From NCBI GenBank assembly GCA_024233935.1, contig JACKOY010000010.1, positions 81,932 through 145,931 of the forward strand: a stretch of DNA of 64,000 nt. Direction: 5' to 3'. Shown here one piece after another: positions 43,464 to 53,021 of the stretch. The position numbers and the translations under genes were made by a program. The notes below the pieces were generated by a model. It was given only the letters and a program-made list of their open reading frames with translations, ran no database searches and was not told where the DNA came from. Within the stretch, counting starts at the first letter, position 1. Every line of letters begins with the position of its first letter. This DNA is from Spirochaetales bacterium. Its GTDB lineage: Bacteria > Spirochaetota > Leptospiria > Leptospirales > Leptonemataceae.

Positions 43464-45089
43464 TCATTCATTTTTGGGCGCACAGAGCTTGAGGGCCAGT
43501 TCCCTGAGACCCTTCAGGTCACGTTTGCCGGTCCCCAGGACGGGCAGGCTTTCCACGGTATGAAAATCGCGCGGACGCGGACGAAAGATGGCCGGCAGGT
43601 CTTCAAGGTTTTGTAGTAGCTGTTCCGGCGTGGTCGCGGGCGCAGTGTGGAGCACAACCAGGCGTTCTCCCTTGTTCTGGTCCGGAACGGCCGCGACCGC
43701 CAGCTCCGCCTCGTCTCCGGCTTCGAGGGCATTGAGATTTGCGGCCAACCTTTCTTCTACTGTATCGAGCGGGACCATTTCGCCGCCGATCTTTGCGAAG
43801 CGCGCCAGGCGACCGGTAATAAACAAAAATCCATCTTCATCCAATCGCCCCATGTCCCCGGTGTTGTAACCGCCCTGCAGGAAGGCTTGCTCGGTCAGGT
43901 CCGGGCGTTTCAGATAGCCCAGCATACGGGAGGGGCTGCGAACCACAATCAACCCTTCGCTGCCGGTCGGAAGCGGGCGATGAGTTTCCGGATCGACGAT
44001 CCGGACCTCAATACCCGGCAGGGGTCTTCCAACGGATCCGGTTCGGCTGCCTTTTTCAAAGCGATCGGTGACGTGAGAGTCCAGCAGATTGGCAGAGACC
44101 ACCGGTGATAGTTCGGTGCAACCGTAGCCCTCCAGAAGTTCCGTGTCGAAGCGTCGCCGGAATTCCTGTTTCAAATCGGCGGGACACTTCTCGGCGCCGA
44201 CCACGGCGAAGCGAAGACTCTCGAACTCATCGTGATTGGCCTTTTTCATGTACACACGACAGAAAGTCGGCGTACTGAGCATGGCAGTCGCGCGAGTTTT
44301 GCGCGCAAAACTCACCAGTCCGGCTGCCTCGCGTGGATTGGGATAGGCCGCGATGGTTGGCCCGCCGATCAGCCCCAGCCACATTCCCGGGACCAGTCCG
44401 AAGCTGTGAAAGAGCGGCAGAGCCGAAAGCATGATGTCATCTTCGTCCAGTTTCAGGGCCGCGAGAACCGCTTCGATATTGGCAAGCACCTGGGCATGGG
44501 TGAGCTGGATGCCTTTGGGGTCGCCGGTGGTGCCGGAGCTGAACAGGATCGTGGCCACTTCGTCGGGATGGGCCCGGTCCAGTCCCGCGGCGCCGCCTAA
44601 AATTACACGGGCCATACGTGCGAGCACGCGGGCCTTTGAAACCCGCGGCAGGAGCTCATCGTCCACCAGAATCACGCGGCCAGGCAGTTCTATTTCCTCT
44701 ATCCTTTCCAGGTAACGGCGGGCGCTGAGTATGGTGCTGACTTCGGCGATCTCGCACATGCGTGCCAGCATGTCTTCGCCGGTCGTATGGTTCAAATTCA
44801 CACTCGTCTTGCCGCCCAGGGCCAGGGCCAGATTGACGATGGCGCCCCCTTTGCCGGGCGGCAGAAGCACACCCACCCGATCGCTGGAAATAAGATCATC
44901 GAGCAGGTCACGCAGGGCCAGAGAGGCTCCCGCCAGTCGAATGCGACTCATGTCGCCACCGGGATCTATGATCGCGGCGCGCCGGGGATCGCGCCGGGCC
45001 TGCTCCAGAAAGGCGGCAGCGAGGGTGCGGTTGTCCAGTTCGCGGCGCTCGACGGCCGCTGTGTAACCGTTGTCGGCCTGCATTTGCAT
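43464..45089 (-). CDS. Acyl-CoA synthetase / AMP-dependent acyl-activating enzyme
   Basis: From ATG 45089 (another Met at 45083) the protein has 541 residues of the ANL superfamily. The P-loop-like FSSGTTGDPKG, GYGCTELSPV, and the A8 hinge FLFITGRLARFAKIGGEMV are visible, as is the C-terminal region with GKRDLKG holding the adenylation lysine. It resembles the synthetase half of Aas-type acyl-ACP/2-acylglycerophosphoethanolamine enzymes; a fatty-acid activation role is likely. The open frame upstream to 45401 is antisense to a small plus-strand gene and is not taken. Confidence 0.88.
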   Translation of the reverse strand: MQMQADNGYTAAVERRELDNRTLAAAFLEQARRDPRRAAIIDPGGDMSRIRLAGASLALRDLLDDLISSDRVGVLLPPGKGGAIVNLALALGGKTSVNLNHTTGEDMLARMCEIAEVSTILSARRYLERIEEIELPGRVILVDDELLPRVSKARVLARMARVILGGAAGLDRAHPDEVATILFSSGTTGDPKGIQLTHAQVLANIEAVLAALKLDEDDIMLSALPLFHSFGLVPGMWLGLIGGPTIAAYPNPREAAGLVSFARKTRATAMLSTPTFCRVYMKKANHDEFESLRFAVVGAEKCPADLKQEFRRRFDTELLEGYGCTELSPVVSANLLDSHVTDRFEKGSRTGSVGRPLPGIEVRIVDPETHRPLPTGSEGLIVVRSPSRMLGYLKRPDLTEQAFLQGGYNTGDMGRLDEDGFLFITGRLARFAKIGGEMVPLDTVEERLAANLNALEAGDEAELAVAAVPDQNKGERLVVLHTAPATTPEQLLQNLEDLPAIFRPRPRDFHTVESLPVLGTGKRDLKGLRELALKLCAPKNE

Positions 45090-45218
45090 GGAAGGCTGGG
45101 GCGCCGGCTCAGCCTGGCAAGTCCGTTCTTGTTCGAAAACGCTGCGGCTGCCCCGATCGCGCTGGCGGCGGCCCGAAAAAGCGATGCCATTCAAGAGCGT
45201 CTGTACGAAAATGCCGGC

Positions 45219-45452
45219 ATGGCCGACGAAGAAATCGAAACGCTGAACCAGATTACTGCCATGATTGATGAGAAGGCGGCAAAGTACAAGAACGAGCGAC
45301 ACCACATGCCGCGGGCCCGGGCCGTCTCGGAAAAAGAGCTGATCCTGAAATTGCTCGAAGACGGCATCCGCCTGGCAAAGAACCTGCGTCCGCCTCCCCA
45401 CGACCTGATCAGTGATTTCCAGCGACTCAGCAAAGAGTTCAGCCGGTATTGA
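45219..45452 (+). CDS. Small helical protein of unknown function
   Basis: The 77-residue frame from ATG 45219 gives a strongly protein-like, charged, helical sequence (EIETLNQITAMIDEKAAKYKNERH ... SEKELILKLLEDGIRLAKNL) without membrane segments. The same frame is open further upstream (to about 45087), but that part overlaps the divergent synthetase promoter. Function and family are unknown; no RBS is convincing, so the start is uncertain. Confidence 0.5.
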   Translation: MADEEIETLNQITAMIDEKAAKYKNERHHMPRARAVSEKELILKLLEDGIRLAKNLRPPPHDLISDFQRLSKEFSRY

Positions 45453-45615
45453 TGTGCCCGACGAAGGCCCGGTTTCTTCGCGAATAATACGGCTCTTCGT
45501 AGCATGCGTTCCAGACCCTGGCGTTCGGTCGCGTCTTTACGCATCGCCCGGCTCTTTCGTCATGACTTTGCTGCAGTCGCAAGAACGATAGCGCGACCCC
45601 ATCGTTCCAGCCGGG

Positions 45616-46734
45616 CTACAATGTGTGATTGACCGCGCGCAGGCTTTGATCCGGGGTCAGGCAGGCGCCCATCATCGTGACTTCGTTTTTGTTTTCGCCC
45701 AGTCGTCGCAGAAAAAAGGGCGCGGCGTATTTGCGCAACAGCCCTTTGAATTCAATCAGCTGCGAGTAATTCTGATCGCCGCGAAATTTTACGGTCACGC
45801 AGAAGTAACGGCACCAGCCCCCGGAAAGCCAGCGTTCGGTGAGTTCCCGAATGCGTTCCGGAAAGGCCACCACGTCAGAGAGCAGCCAGTCCACCGGTTC
45901 GGGCGGCACATACCGAAAGGCGTCCGCGCTCAAAAACTCAAGGGCCGGATGCGCCATAAGATCGGCACGCAATTCGCTCCGGTCGATCGCGAGCACTCGC
46001 GCTCCCTGGCGCAAAGCCACGTAGCTCCAGCCGCCGGGGCTTGCCCCCAGGTCCACGCAGGACTGGCCCGGTTGAATCTCAAATCCAAACTGGAGCTGTG
46101 CTTCGAGCAACTTTCGATACGCCCGCGAGGGAGCGGCGCGGTCTTCAGGAATTGCAATGCTGCCGGCTGCAAAAGGAGACAGACAGGGCCGCACGGGGTT
46201 GTTCAACACGTCGGGCACAATCGAAAGCGCGACCTTGTTCGCATGCACGAGGGCGATCTGCACCAGGGCCTCACCGCCTTCGAAATATGCGTTTTCGGCC
46301 GTGTCCGCACTCAGCGTGCGAAAGAGAAGCCGGCGTCTCTCTTTGAGCAGTCGGCGAACGTGCTCTTCGATCAACTGCACGCGACTTGAGGCCAGATCCG
46401 GGCCAATCACATGCAGACGCCATCGTTCGGGTTCCGCTCTTTTGCGAAAGAATGCGATAATGTTTTCAGCCAGCTCTTTCGAACCGCGCTTTACCGATTC
46501 GATGGGGAATTCCAGAGCGGCGGGCAGCGTCTGGCGGGCAAAGGCGGCCGGAAGACATTGCCGCTCGGGTGCGTGCGGCAATTGAATCCAGCCCGGGCTC
46601 AAAGTGTAAGGCGCTCCGCCGTCGATTCCGAGTTCGTTTAACAGAGCCGGCTCAAATTGTGGGTCGCACAAAAAAAGCCACGGCGCCGCGTCCTCATCCA
46701 AGCGCGGTTTCTCCGAGGCGCAAAAGCAGTGCAA
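45616..46734 (-). CDS. RlmM-like FtsJ-domain RNA methyltransferase
   Basis: Taken from TTG 46734 the protein has 372 residues. The C-terminal FtsJ/RrmJ fold has motif I CVDLGASPGGWSYVAL (about residue 235-250), VLAIDRSEL, and the following WLLSDVVAFPERI and CVTVKFRGD, close to RlmM, which methylates the 2'-O of C2498 in 23S rRNA; the N-terminal half would be a THUMP-like RNA-binding part but is divergent. The frame extends to 46944 but the extra residues are shadow-like, and the 3' end of the upstream gene overlaps it. The start is the weakest point. Confidence 0.75.
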   Translation of the reverse strand: MHCFCASEKPRLDEDAAPWLFLCDPQFEPALLNELGIDGGAPYTLSPGWIQLPHAPERQCLPAAFARQTLPAALEFPIESVKRGSKELAENIIAFFRKRAEPERWRLHVIGPDLASSRVQLIEEHVRRLLKERRRLLFRTLSADTAENAYFEGGEALVQIALVHANKVALSIVPDVLNNPVRPCLSPFAAGSIAIPEDRAAPSRAYRKLLEAQLQFGFEIQPGQSCVDLGASPGGWSYVALRQGARVLAIDRSELRADLMAHPALEFLSADAFRYVPPEPVDWLLSDVVAFPERIRELTERWLSGGWCRYFCVTVKFRGDQNYSQLIEFKGLLRKYAAPFFLRRLGENKNEVTMMGACLTPDQSLRAVNHTL

Positions 46735-47053
46735 TTCCGGCTTCGAAAAAGATGTCCCCGGTATTCTCTTTCTCGTAACTCCGTTCCACGCAAAGCGAAA
46801 GCAGCCGGGCCGCTGCGGCGACCGGCCAGACGACAGCCAGCGCGGCAAAAAGGGCCGGCCTCTGGAGAAGCCGGGCCGAAGCGCCGCGCCCCGTAAAGAA
46901 GCCACCGTACCTGGCGCGAATTTCAGAAATGCCGATACGCCCAACCGCCTGTATACTCGGGAAGCGGGTCGCCCCTGACGGAAAAAAAGGACCGAGCAAA
47001 CCGAGCGCCAGCGTGATGCCGGCCCCGGCGTTGCATGGCCACTGTGTGCGCAT
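46694..47053 (-). CDS. Hypothetical membrane-associated protein
   Basis: From ATG 47053 a 119-residue frame has two hydrophobic segments (about 10-25 and 70-88) and a plausible amino-acid mix (GISEIRARYGGFFTG...SYEKENTGDIFFEAG). Its stop lies 41 bases inside the RlmM-like gene. It follows the esterase gene of the LTD-lipoprotein operon by 67 bases. No family recognised; it might still be a non-coding overlap. Confidence 0.45.
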   Translation of the reverse strand: MRTQWPCNAGAGITLALGLLGPFFPSGATRFPSIQAVGRIGISEIRARYGGFFTGRGASARLLQRPALFAALAVVWPVAAAARLLSLCVERSYEKENTGDIFFEAGIALLLRLGETALG

Positions 47054-47120
47054 GCGAAACCGAACCCCGGCTGGCCGACGCGTCAAGACCATCTCATAGT
47101 TCCGTTGAGTCCGGGACGCG

Positions 47121-48107
47121 TTATCGGACGTCGGCAGTCCGTGCCTGCTCGTGATGATACAGGAAAAACTGAACCAAGGCGAGCGGGGCGTCGAGCTGTC
47201 TGCTGGTCACACCGAGAATTCGCGGCAGGCGCCCTTCGGGTTGCGGAATGCTATGACCGCCTCCGTTTACCCGAATCAGTTCTACGGTTACTCCGGGTCG
47301 CGACCAACTGAAATGATCGAGCTCGGTTTCGTCGGCCCCCGACTCGAGGGCCGGCAAATGGGACAGCTCTGGTTCGCCCCGCATTCCAGCTCGTTCGGCA
47401 AAGAAGCGCGCACTATTTTCAGAAGAAAGAACGTTCCCGCGATTTCCAAAACCGAAGATTGTGACCGGCCCGCCATGGTACGGATTGATCGGATCTTCAG
47501 TACCGTTTACGATCATAACCGGAACCGCGCCCGGCTGAGCGCTGCAGTTGTTTCCTTCGGGAACCGGCAAATTTGCCGCCAGCGCTACGATCGCGCCGGT
47601 CACTTCCGGTTCTTCCAGAGCCAGGCGAAACGCCATGTGGCCCCCGTTTGAAAAGCCCGCGGCGTAGACCCGGGGGGTCACCTGGTGGGCTTCCAGGAAA
47701 TAACGCACCAGATCGAGAACAAACGCCACGTCTTCGATGTTTTCGGCATTGGCGCTGTAGGGTGCGTTTGCCCGGCAATCGTTCCAGTGTCCTTCAAAGC
47801 CGTCCGGGTAGGCGACCACAAACCCATAACGGTCAGCGAGACGCTCCAGGCGATAGCCCGTGAAACCTCGCATCTGCTGTCCACTGCCCATGGAACCGTG
47901 CAGGGCCAGAAGTAACATGGCCCCCGGCCGCAACTCGGCCGGAACGTAATACAAAAACGTGCGGGTTCTTCCGCCGCTTTGGATACTGCCCGTTCGAATA
48001 GCATCCGGTTCTTCGGGAAGATCGGGAACCAGCAGGTAGAGCGCAACCAGGCCGATAGCAATGAATGGAGTGAGTAAGACTGCTATCAGGACCCGGCGTC
48101 GCGTCAT
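47121..48107 (-). CDS. LpqC/PHB depolymerase-type secreted or anchored esterase
   Basis: The 328-residue alpha/beta hydrolase begins with an N-terminal membrane anchor or signal (about 6-30). The nucleophile elbow GFSNGGHMA (about 147-155), the acid NGTEDPINP and NGGGHSIP complete the Ser-Asp-His triad. It belongs to the PHB depolymerase/feruloyl-esterase-like group. It starts eight bases after the stop of the LTD/PLD lipoprotein gene, so it is a member of the same operon and acts outside the cytoplasm, likely on ester-linked polymers or lipids. Confidence 0.82.
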   Translation of the reverse strand: MTRRRVLIAVLLTPFIAIGLVALYLLVPDLPEEPDAIRTGSIQSGGRTRTFLYYVPAELRPGAMLLLALHGSMGSGQQMRGFTGYRLERLADRYGFVVAYPDGFEGHWNDCRANAPYSANAENIEDVAFVLDLVRYFLEAHQVTPRVYAAGFSNGGHMAFRLALEEPEVTGAIVALAANLPVPEGNNCSAQPGAVPVMIVNGTEDPINPYHGGPVTIFGFGNRGNVLSSENSARFFAERAGMRGEPELSHLPALESGADETELDHFSWSRPGVTVELIRVNGGGHSIPQPEGRLPRILGVTSRQLDAPLALVQFFLYHHEQARTADVR

Positions 48108-48115
48108 TTCGACCG

Positions 48116-50950
48116 TTAGAATTGCGTGAAATCGCTTCCGTTGTTTGTGTCCACCGAGCGTCCGAGATAGCTACCGTTGCTACCATTTACAAAGAGGCTG
48201 CAATGGGCCTGGATAATCGAGTCGTTTGCGCTATCGACCGGGAGTTCGCTTCCCAGGTTATAAACCGAGGAGCCGTACCGGTAGAGCGTGCGCATGCCGC
48301 CCTGCATGAGGCCAATGCTCATGTCGCCGTCGCGGTTGCTGTAACACATGACGTCGAGGGGGGGCTGGCTTAAATCGTACGAGATCATGATGATGCCGTC
48401 GGTGGAACTCATGCCCGGAACCGCAGAGAAGACCTGCCAGCTGTTATTCGCCACAAAGCCGCCGGTCGTCGTGCCACCGTTCGGGTTGGCGGTGATCGAC
48501 ATGCTGGGGCTGTTGCCGAGGCGTCGATCTTCCGGGGTGACGGTTGCGATGCCGCAGGGCAACTGACAGGCGCTGTCGAGTTTGACTTCGACGTAGTCAC
48601 CGGTCAGGATTTCCGCATCGGTCAAACGATAGATCAAAATGGGTGTCGGTGAAGAGAAATCGAAATAATAGATGCCCAGGTTGTCGAGCGTGCCTCCGGT
48701 GAGGGCCTGCAGCACGACCAGGTCTTCGCTGGAACTCTGCTGCGGATAGACCCGCATGATGCGCAGGTCGGCGTTTGCGTTTCCGTGACCGGTGTAGCTG
48801 ATGTTACCGGCAACCGAATTGCCGGTCGTGATGTCCAGAGCCGAACCGATGCTGAGCGTATAAAGAGTGCCTGCCGTCTGCGCTCCGGTCGTCACGGTGA
48901 TGATCGACGGGTCGCTTGCGCTGACGCTGGCCGTGCACGGACAACTGCCGCCCGCAACCGCCGGCGCGGCCTGCATGGCCCAGCGCATCTGCACGCGCAC
49001 GCTTGTTGCCGAAGTCGAACGGGCCGAAAGCGGAATATTGGTCAGGGCGTTGGAACCCCCGGTCGGCGTGGAGGGATTTACAATCGAACTCCCGTTGCCG
49101 GAGTAGTTGGGCGTTCCGACCGTGCAGCGCTGCCCGGCGCCAAAGGTGCAGGCCCGAAACGTGGTCTCCAGCTGCCCCAACCCGGAGAGGGCGGTGCCGG
49201 TCTGGTTGTTGCCGTTGGAGGTGTACCAACTGCCGGGGCTCGCACCGGGCAGGGCCTGACCTTCCTGGGCGTGACCGGCGGGATAAAAGAAACGCTCCAT
49301 GCTGTAGGCGATCTGGTTGAAGCTGTCCAGGCGACCGGCCACCGGCGGATCACCGTTGCCGGCTTCGTCAATGAGGGTCATTGTGTTGTCGTAGAGGCGC
49401 AGTCGAATAGAGGAATCATTGATGCCGAAGTCTTTGGTACCGGAGATCTTGTTGTCTTCCTGGGCGATGGCCCCGTTGTTGATCGCCTTTAAGAGAAAGT
49501 ACCGACCGGCCGGAATGACCAAACGTCCGGAACTGTAGTGGCGGGACGCAACGCCGGGTTCGTACCAATTAAAGCGGTCGGGAATGGGGTAGTGCACGGT
49601 CTCGGCCTGGTCCCAGGTCAAGACCCAATGGCTCACGTCGATGTCGCGGCCGCTACGATTGTAAAGTTCGACCCAGTCGTCGCCGGACTCGTAGCTTGTG
49701 CCCTCGTACGAACCGGCCCACATAATTTCGGAGATTACAACTTCGCCGGGATTCGCGGTCTCACCGGCGTTGGTCGTAATCTGTCTTGTTACGGGTTGAG
49801 AGACGGCCCAAATGGCGTCCCATTGCCGCATCAATTCCTGGGCGACCAGAGGTGAATGCACGACCACCATATTCTCATCATTGTTTTCAATCGCATTTGT
49901 GGACCAGTTGAATGAACCCGTGCAGACGACCGCGCCGTCGATGATCAGAGTTTTGGTGTGCAACTTGCCGCCGTGGGCTGCCACGCCCTGCACGGCCGTA
50001 AACTCGTTTCCGTCCTGGGCGGTTTGCAGCGAGCCGCCGAGATAGCGGCTGGCGCTGTAGATGCGCGGCGCTTCTTCCGAAGTCCCGCGCACGAAGGTCT
50101 TATCGTGCACGCCGCGTACCAGAACTCCCCGACGGGCCGCGCGGATGAGGGCGCTGGTCAGTTCGTCGTGGGTGTGCGCAAAAATCATATAGCGGATTTC
50201 GGTGCGGGCGCCGTTGACGAGTTCGATCATGCGATCCATCGCGTCCTGCCCACCGTAAGGGCTGTAGTAGACTTCCAGCGGCGTGAAGTTGACAATGAAG
50301 TTGTGGTTGGTCGTGAACGGCACTTTCTTGGAACCGTAGCGTCCGTAGTACATCTGCTCGAATTCCTGGGTATAGTGGTTCGCGAGTTCCGGGCTTTCGA
50401 CAATCATGTAGTTGTTGTTGTTACGCCGAAAGCCGGAGTCCGTAATATTGCCCGTGCCCATAAATACGTAGCGGCCGTCGATCACCGCGAACTTGTTGTG
50501 CTGAATGGCGATACTGTTGCCCAGCGAGAAAGGAATGCGCGTACGCAAAATGGCACGGTACCCATTCGTGACAACTTCGTCCACGTCTCCGACCATACGC
50601 ACGCGAATGCCCCGGTCTTCGGCGCGAATCATGGCTTCGATGATGGACTCGCGACCGAGGTTGTAGACCGCCATATCAACTGAAATCTCGGCCTCATCAA
50701 TCAGTTCGATCAGCTTGCGATCGACCTTCTTATCTACGGAAGTTTCCTCTGAGATGCCCGGGTCCGAATAGTACACCGAAAGGCGGTTCGGACCGAGGCC
50801 CCAGAAGCGCGGGTCTCCAAAAATGTCTTCGCCGTCGTGCGTGGTGCAGGAAAGCGCCGCCGCGACCATGGCGGGGACCAGCCAGAGTAAACCCGCACCG
50901 CCAAAGCGCTGTTGGCTCTTGCCCCGCATCTTGTTTACCCGGCTGCTCAT
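48116..50950 (-). CDS. Lipoprotein with two HKD phospholipase-D motifs and lamin-tail domain
   Basis: From ATG 50950 the product has 944 residues. A lipoprotein signal (MVAAALSCTTH, lipobox ALSC) precedes a PLD region with two intact HxKxxxxD motifs: QHNKFAVID with MGTGNIT, and LHTKTLIID with TGSFNWS. A lamin-tail domain follows (about 400-500; EVVISEIMWAG...DDWVELYNRSGRDIDV), then long Gly/Ser/Thr/Asn-rich beta regions and a C-terminal DTNNGSDF end. A surface-exposed phosphodiesterase or nuclease is the likely activity. It starts two bases after the porin stop and precedes the esterase gene. The frame is open 135 bases further upstream but overlaps the porin. Confidence 0.88.
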   Translation of the reverse strand: MSSRVNKMRGKSQQRFGGAGLLWLVPAMVAAALSCTTHDGEDIFGDPRFWGLGPNRLSVYYSDPGISEETSVDKKVDRKLIELIDEAEISVDMAVYNLGRESIIEAMIRAEDRGIRVRMVGDVDEVVTNGYRAILRTRIPFSLGNSIAIQHNKFAVIDGRYVFMGTGNITDSGFRRNNNNYMIVESPELANHYTQEFEQMYYGRYGSKKVPFTTNHNFIVNFTPLEVYYSPYGGQDAMDRMIELVNGARTEIRYMIFAHTHDELTSALIRAARRGVLVRGVHDKTFVRGTSEEAPRIYSASRYLGGSLQTAQDGNEFTAVQGVAAHGGKLHTKTLIIDGAVVCTGSFNWSTNAIENNDENMVVVHSPLVAQELMRQWDAIWAVSQPVTRQITTNAGETANPGEVVISEIMWAGSYEGTSYESGDDWVELYNRSGRDIDVSHWVLTWDQAETVHYPIPDRFNWYEPGVASRHYSSGRLVIPAGRYFLLKAINNGAIAQEDNKISGTKDFGINDSSIRLRLYDNTMTLIDEAGNGDPPVAGRLDSFNQIAYSMERFFYPAGHAQEGQALPGASPGSWYTSNGNNQTGTALSGLGQLETTFRACTFGAGQRCTVGTPNYSGNGSSIVNPSTPTGGSNALTNIPLSARSTSATSVRVQMRWAMQAAPAVAGGSCPCTASVSASDPSIITVTTGAQTAGTLYTLSIGSALDITTGNSVAGNISYTGHGNANADLRIMRVYPQQSSSEDLVVLQALTGGTLDNLGIYYFDFSSPTPILIYRLTDAEILTGDYVEVKLDSACQLPCGIATVTPEDRRLGNSPSMSITANPNGGTTTGGFVANNSWQVFSAVPGMSSTDGIIMISYDLSQPPLDVMCYSNRDGDMSIGLMQGGMRTLYRYGSSVYNLGSELPVDSANDSIIQAHCSLFVNGSNGSYLGRSVDTNNGSDFTQF

Positions 50951-50952
50951 TT

Positions 50953-52823
50953 TCAGAATACCAATTTCATGCCCGTTTGAAAGCCGACAAAACGTGTGTT
51001 GCCCTGGGGGGTGCCCTGAATCAATCCCGCGGTGCTGAAATAGCGCATGGGATAGAACACGCCCACGGTTGCCCAGACTTTCCAATTTTGCATCACGTCC
51101 CAGTCCAGAGTAAAGTCTAATTCTTCGCCCAGGGGGGCCCCAAAGCGGCGGGCCGCGGAAAGCACCGTGCTCTGTTCGGGGAAGAGGCGAATGGCCTGGC
51201 CCAGAAGCAGGTTCTGTACGTTCTGGTCAATCGGGTCGTCGTTGGACAGGATGCCGGCAAAGGGTCGACGGCGTTCCTGGCCAAAAGCGCCGATGAAATT
51301 CGTATCGTTCAGGCGCCACCAATCGATTTTGAAATACAGGTTTGTCAGAATTCCAATGTACAGGCCCAGGTGTTTGATTTCCGTTCCGGACTTGCGGGCG
51401 CGTTCGTAGGGTGTGTCGTCAATGCCGTCATCGTCGATGTAGGCCGAGGGATGTAGTCCCCAGTTCAGGTTCATCAAGAGTCCACCCACCTGGTCGCCTT
51501 TGAAGCTCACGAAGCCGTGCGAGTACTGGTTCCCGTCGAGGTGATAGCGTCCCCCTGCCGAGAAAAAGTAGGTTGGCAGAATGATGAGCCGGCGATGAAA
51601 AAACGCGAATTCGGTTTCGAGTCCCCACGCCTTGCCGTTGGTGTCCACGTCCTGGAGTGGCAGCGACAGGTTGTTGACTTCGCGTCGATCGATGCCGAAG
51701 CTCTCGGCGTAGGTCAGGGAAGCACGCAGCCACTCACGGTAGCCGGCATTTAAACGAAATCCACGCATGATGGAAAAGTCATCGTCGGGGAAGTTTCCGC
51801 TGGCGCCATCGTTCGTACGATCGGAACCGCCATCGTTCGTGCCGCCGTACTTTGCCAGATAATAGAATGCCCGGGCTTGAGATGGCTGCCACCCAGGTCG
51901 AAGTCGCCAATCAGGGGCAGACGGTAGGTCAGGCCGTGGCGATAGGTATTTACATCGCCGTCAAAGCCATCGATCTTTTCTGAATCGTGGCTGAGGTACT
52001 GCACGAAGTTCACGTCTTCGGTGTCCGAGCCCGTGCTGTAGACATCGACCACGAGCAGATCCAGGCGTCCCAGCCAGCCGTACCAGCGAAACACGATCGC
52101 ATCAAGGGTGTCGTCGAGCAGGTAGTCCTGATAGATGTAGCCGCCGAGGCCGTACTTCTGGCGACCGAGGGTCAGGTCAGCACGATCGACCCGGGTTGGC
52201 TCCGGGATCAGATGAATGTCCATGAACAACATCCCGAAGTTCACGGTGTTTGCTCCGGAGGGCGTCTGACGGCTGTCGTTGTTGGCGTCGCGTCCGCCGA
52301 GCTGGTCGTGACCCCAAAAGCCGCTCTTCCAGAGATCCAGGCGAAAGTCCAGCCACGGATTTATAGGAAAGAAAAAATCAGCCGCTGCGCCGCCGATGAA
52401 GAAACTCGTGCGGTCGTCGGTTTGTTCGATGCTGGTCTCGTTGTCTTCGTTTATGGAGCGCAGGTCAGAATTGTTGAAGTAGCTGTACGAAGTCCAGAAG
52501 GTGAGTCGCCATTGGATGCGATCGACCAGACGTTCCTTGCCTTCGGTATCGAGTCCGAAATAGTTTTCGTCATAGCGAAACTCGCGGGGCCCATAGAGCG
52601 ACGGTCCTTCGACCACGCCTTCGGCGGCCGGTCCCGGGGGACGATCGGCGGTGCTGGGACTCTCTTCCGGAGATGTCAGAGGACGGTGCTCGTCACCGGT
52701 CTCCACCGGCTCGCTTTGCAGGCCCTGGATCTCGTCCCGTTCGCCGCGCGCCTCGAGCATGTCCGGAAAAGCCAGCACAGCCGCAGCCAGCAGGGCGCAA
52801 AGCAGGCCGGACCCGACGCGCAC
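50953..52823 (-). pseudogene. Porin-like outer-membrane beta-barrel protein, one-base frameshift
   Basis: GTG 52823 gives a signal peptide (MRVGSGLLCALLAAAVLAF) and a barrel-like sequence (FDYDENYFG, IQWRLTFWTSYSYF, DRADLTLGRQKYGLGGYIYQDYLLDD). In GDFDLGGSHLK the frame fails; the continuation ARAFYYLAKYGGTNDGG...FSIMRGFRLNAGYREW is in the -1 frame near 51873-51878 and continues with typical barrel strands to 50953. Adding one G at the AAGCCCGG site would restore about 623 residues. Either a real inactivation or a consensus error. Similar in layout to alginate-export/porin-type channels; function unknown. The frame upstream of 52823 only spans the repeat region. Confidence 0.7.
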
Positions 52824-52832
52824 CGGCCACCC

Positions 52833-52949
52833 TGTCGGAACACCGACGTGGTTTTTGGGGGTCGATGGCGTTGTCGGAACACCGACGTGATTTTTGGGTA
52901 CCGATTGCGCTGTCGGAACACCGACGAGAATTTTGGGGAACGATGCCGG
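52833..52949. repeat. Three 39-base direct repeats with a hairpin core
   Basis: Copies begin at 52833, 52872 and 52911, exactly 39 bases apart, each starting TGTCGGAACACCGACG and continuing with a T-rich tail and GGGG. The core GTCGG-AACA-CCGAC is self-complementary. They lie between the lamin-tail lipoprotein gene and the porin start. Translated in the porin frame they would read VGVPT...PKNHVGVPT; 'VGVPT' stretches are, to my recollection, common artefacts of such repeats in Leptospira genomes. Confidence 0.85.
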
Positions 52950-53021
52950 CGGCTCCGGGCTCACAGTTCGCTGATTGGATCGGTTTTGTATGTGTGTGTG
53001 CATGCTTTCGCTCGGCCCCGG

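Noticed and set aside
46735..46944. N-terminal extension of the RlmM-like gene
   Set aside because: The extra residues are Arg/Pro/Gly-rich and overlap the end of the next upstream gene; a downstream TTG gives a sensible start.
52833..52949. CRISPR array
   Set aside because: Three contiguous 39-base copies have no unique spacers and there are no cas genes nearby.
52824..53003. N-terminal extension of the porin-like frame through the 39-base repeats
   Set aside because: The signal peptide starts at GTG 52823, so the upstream part would put repeated VGVPT peptides before the signal; the repeats are better read as non-coding.
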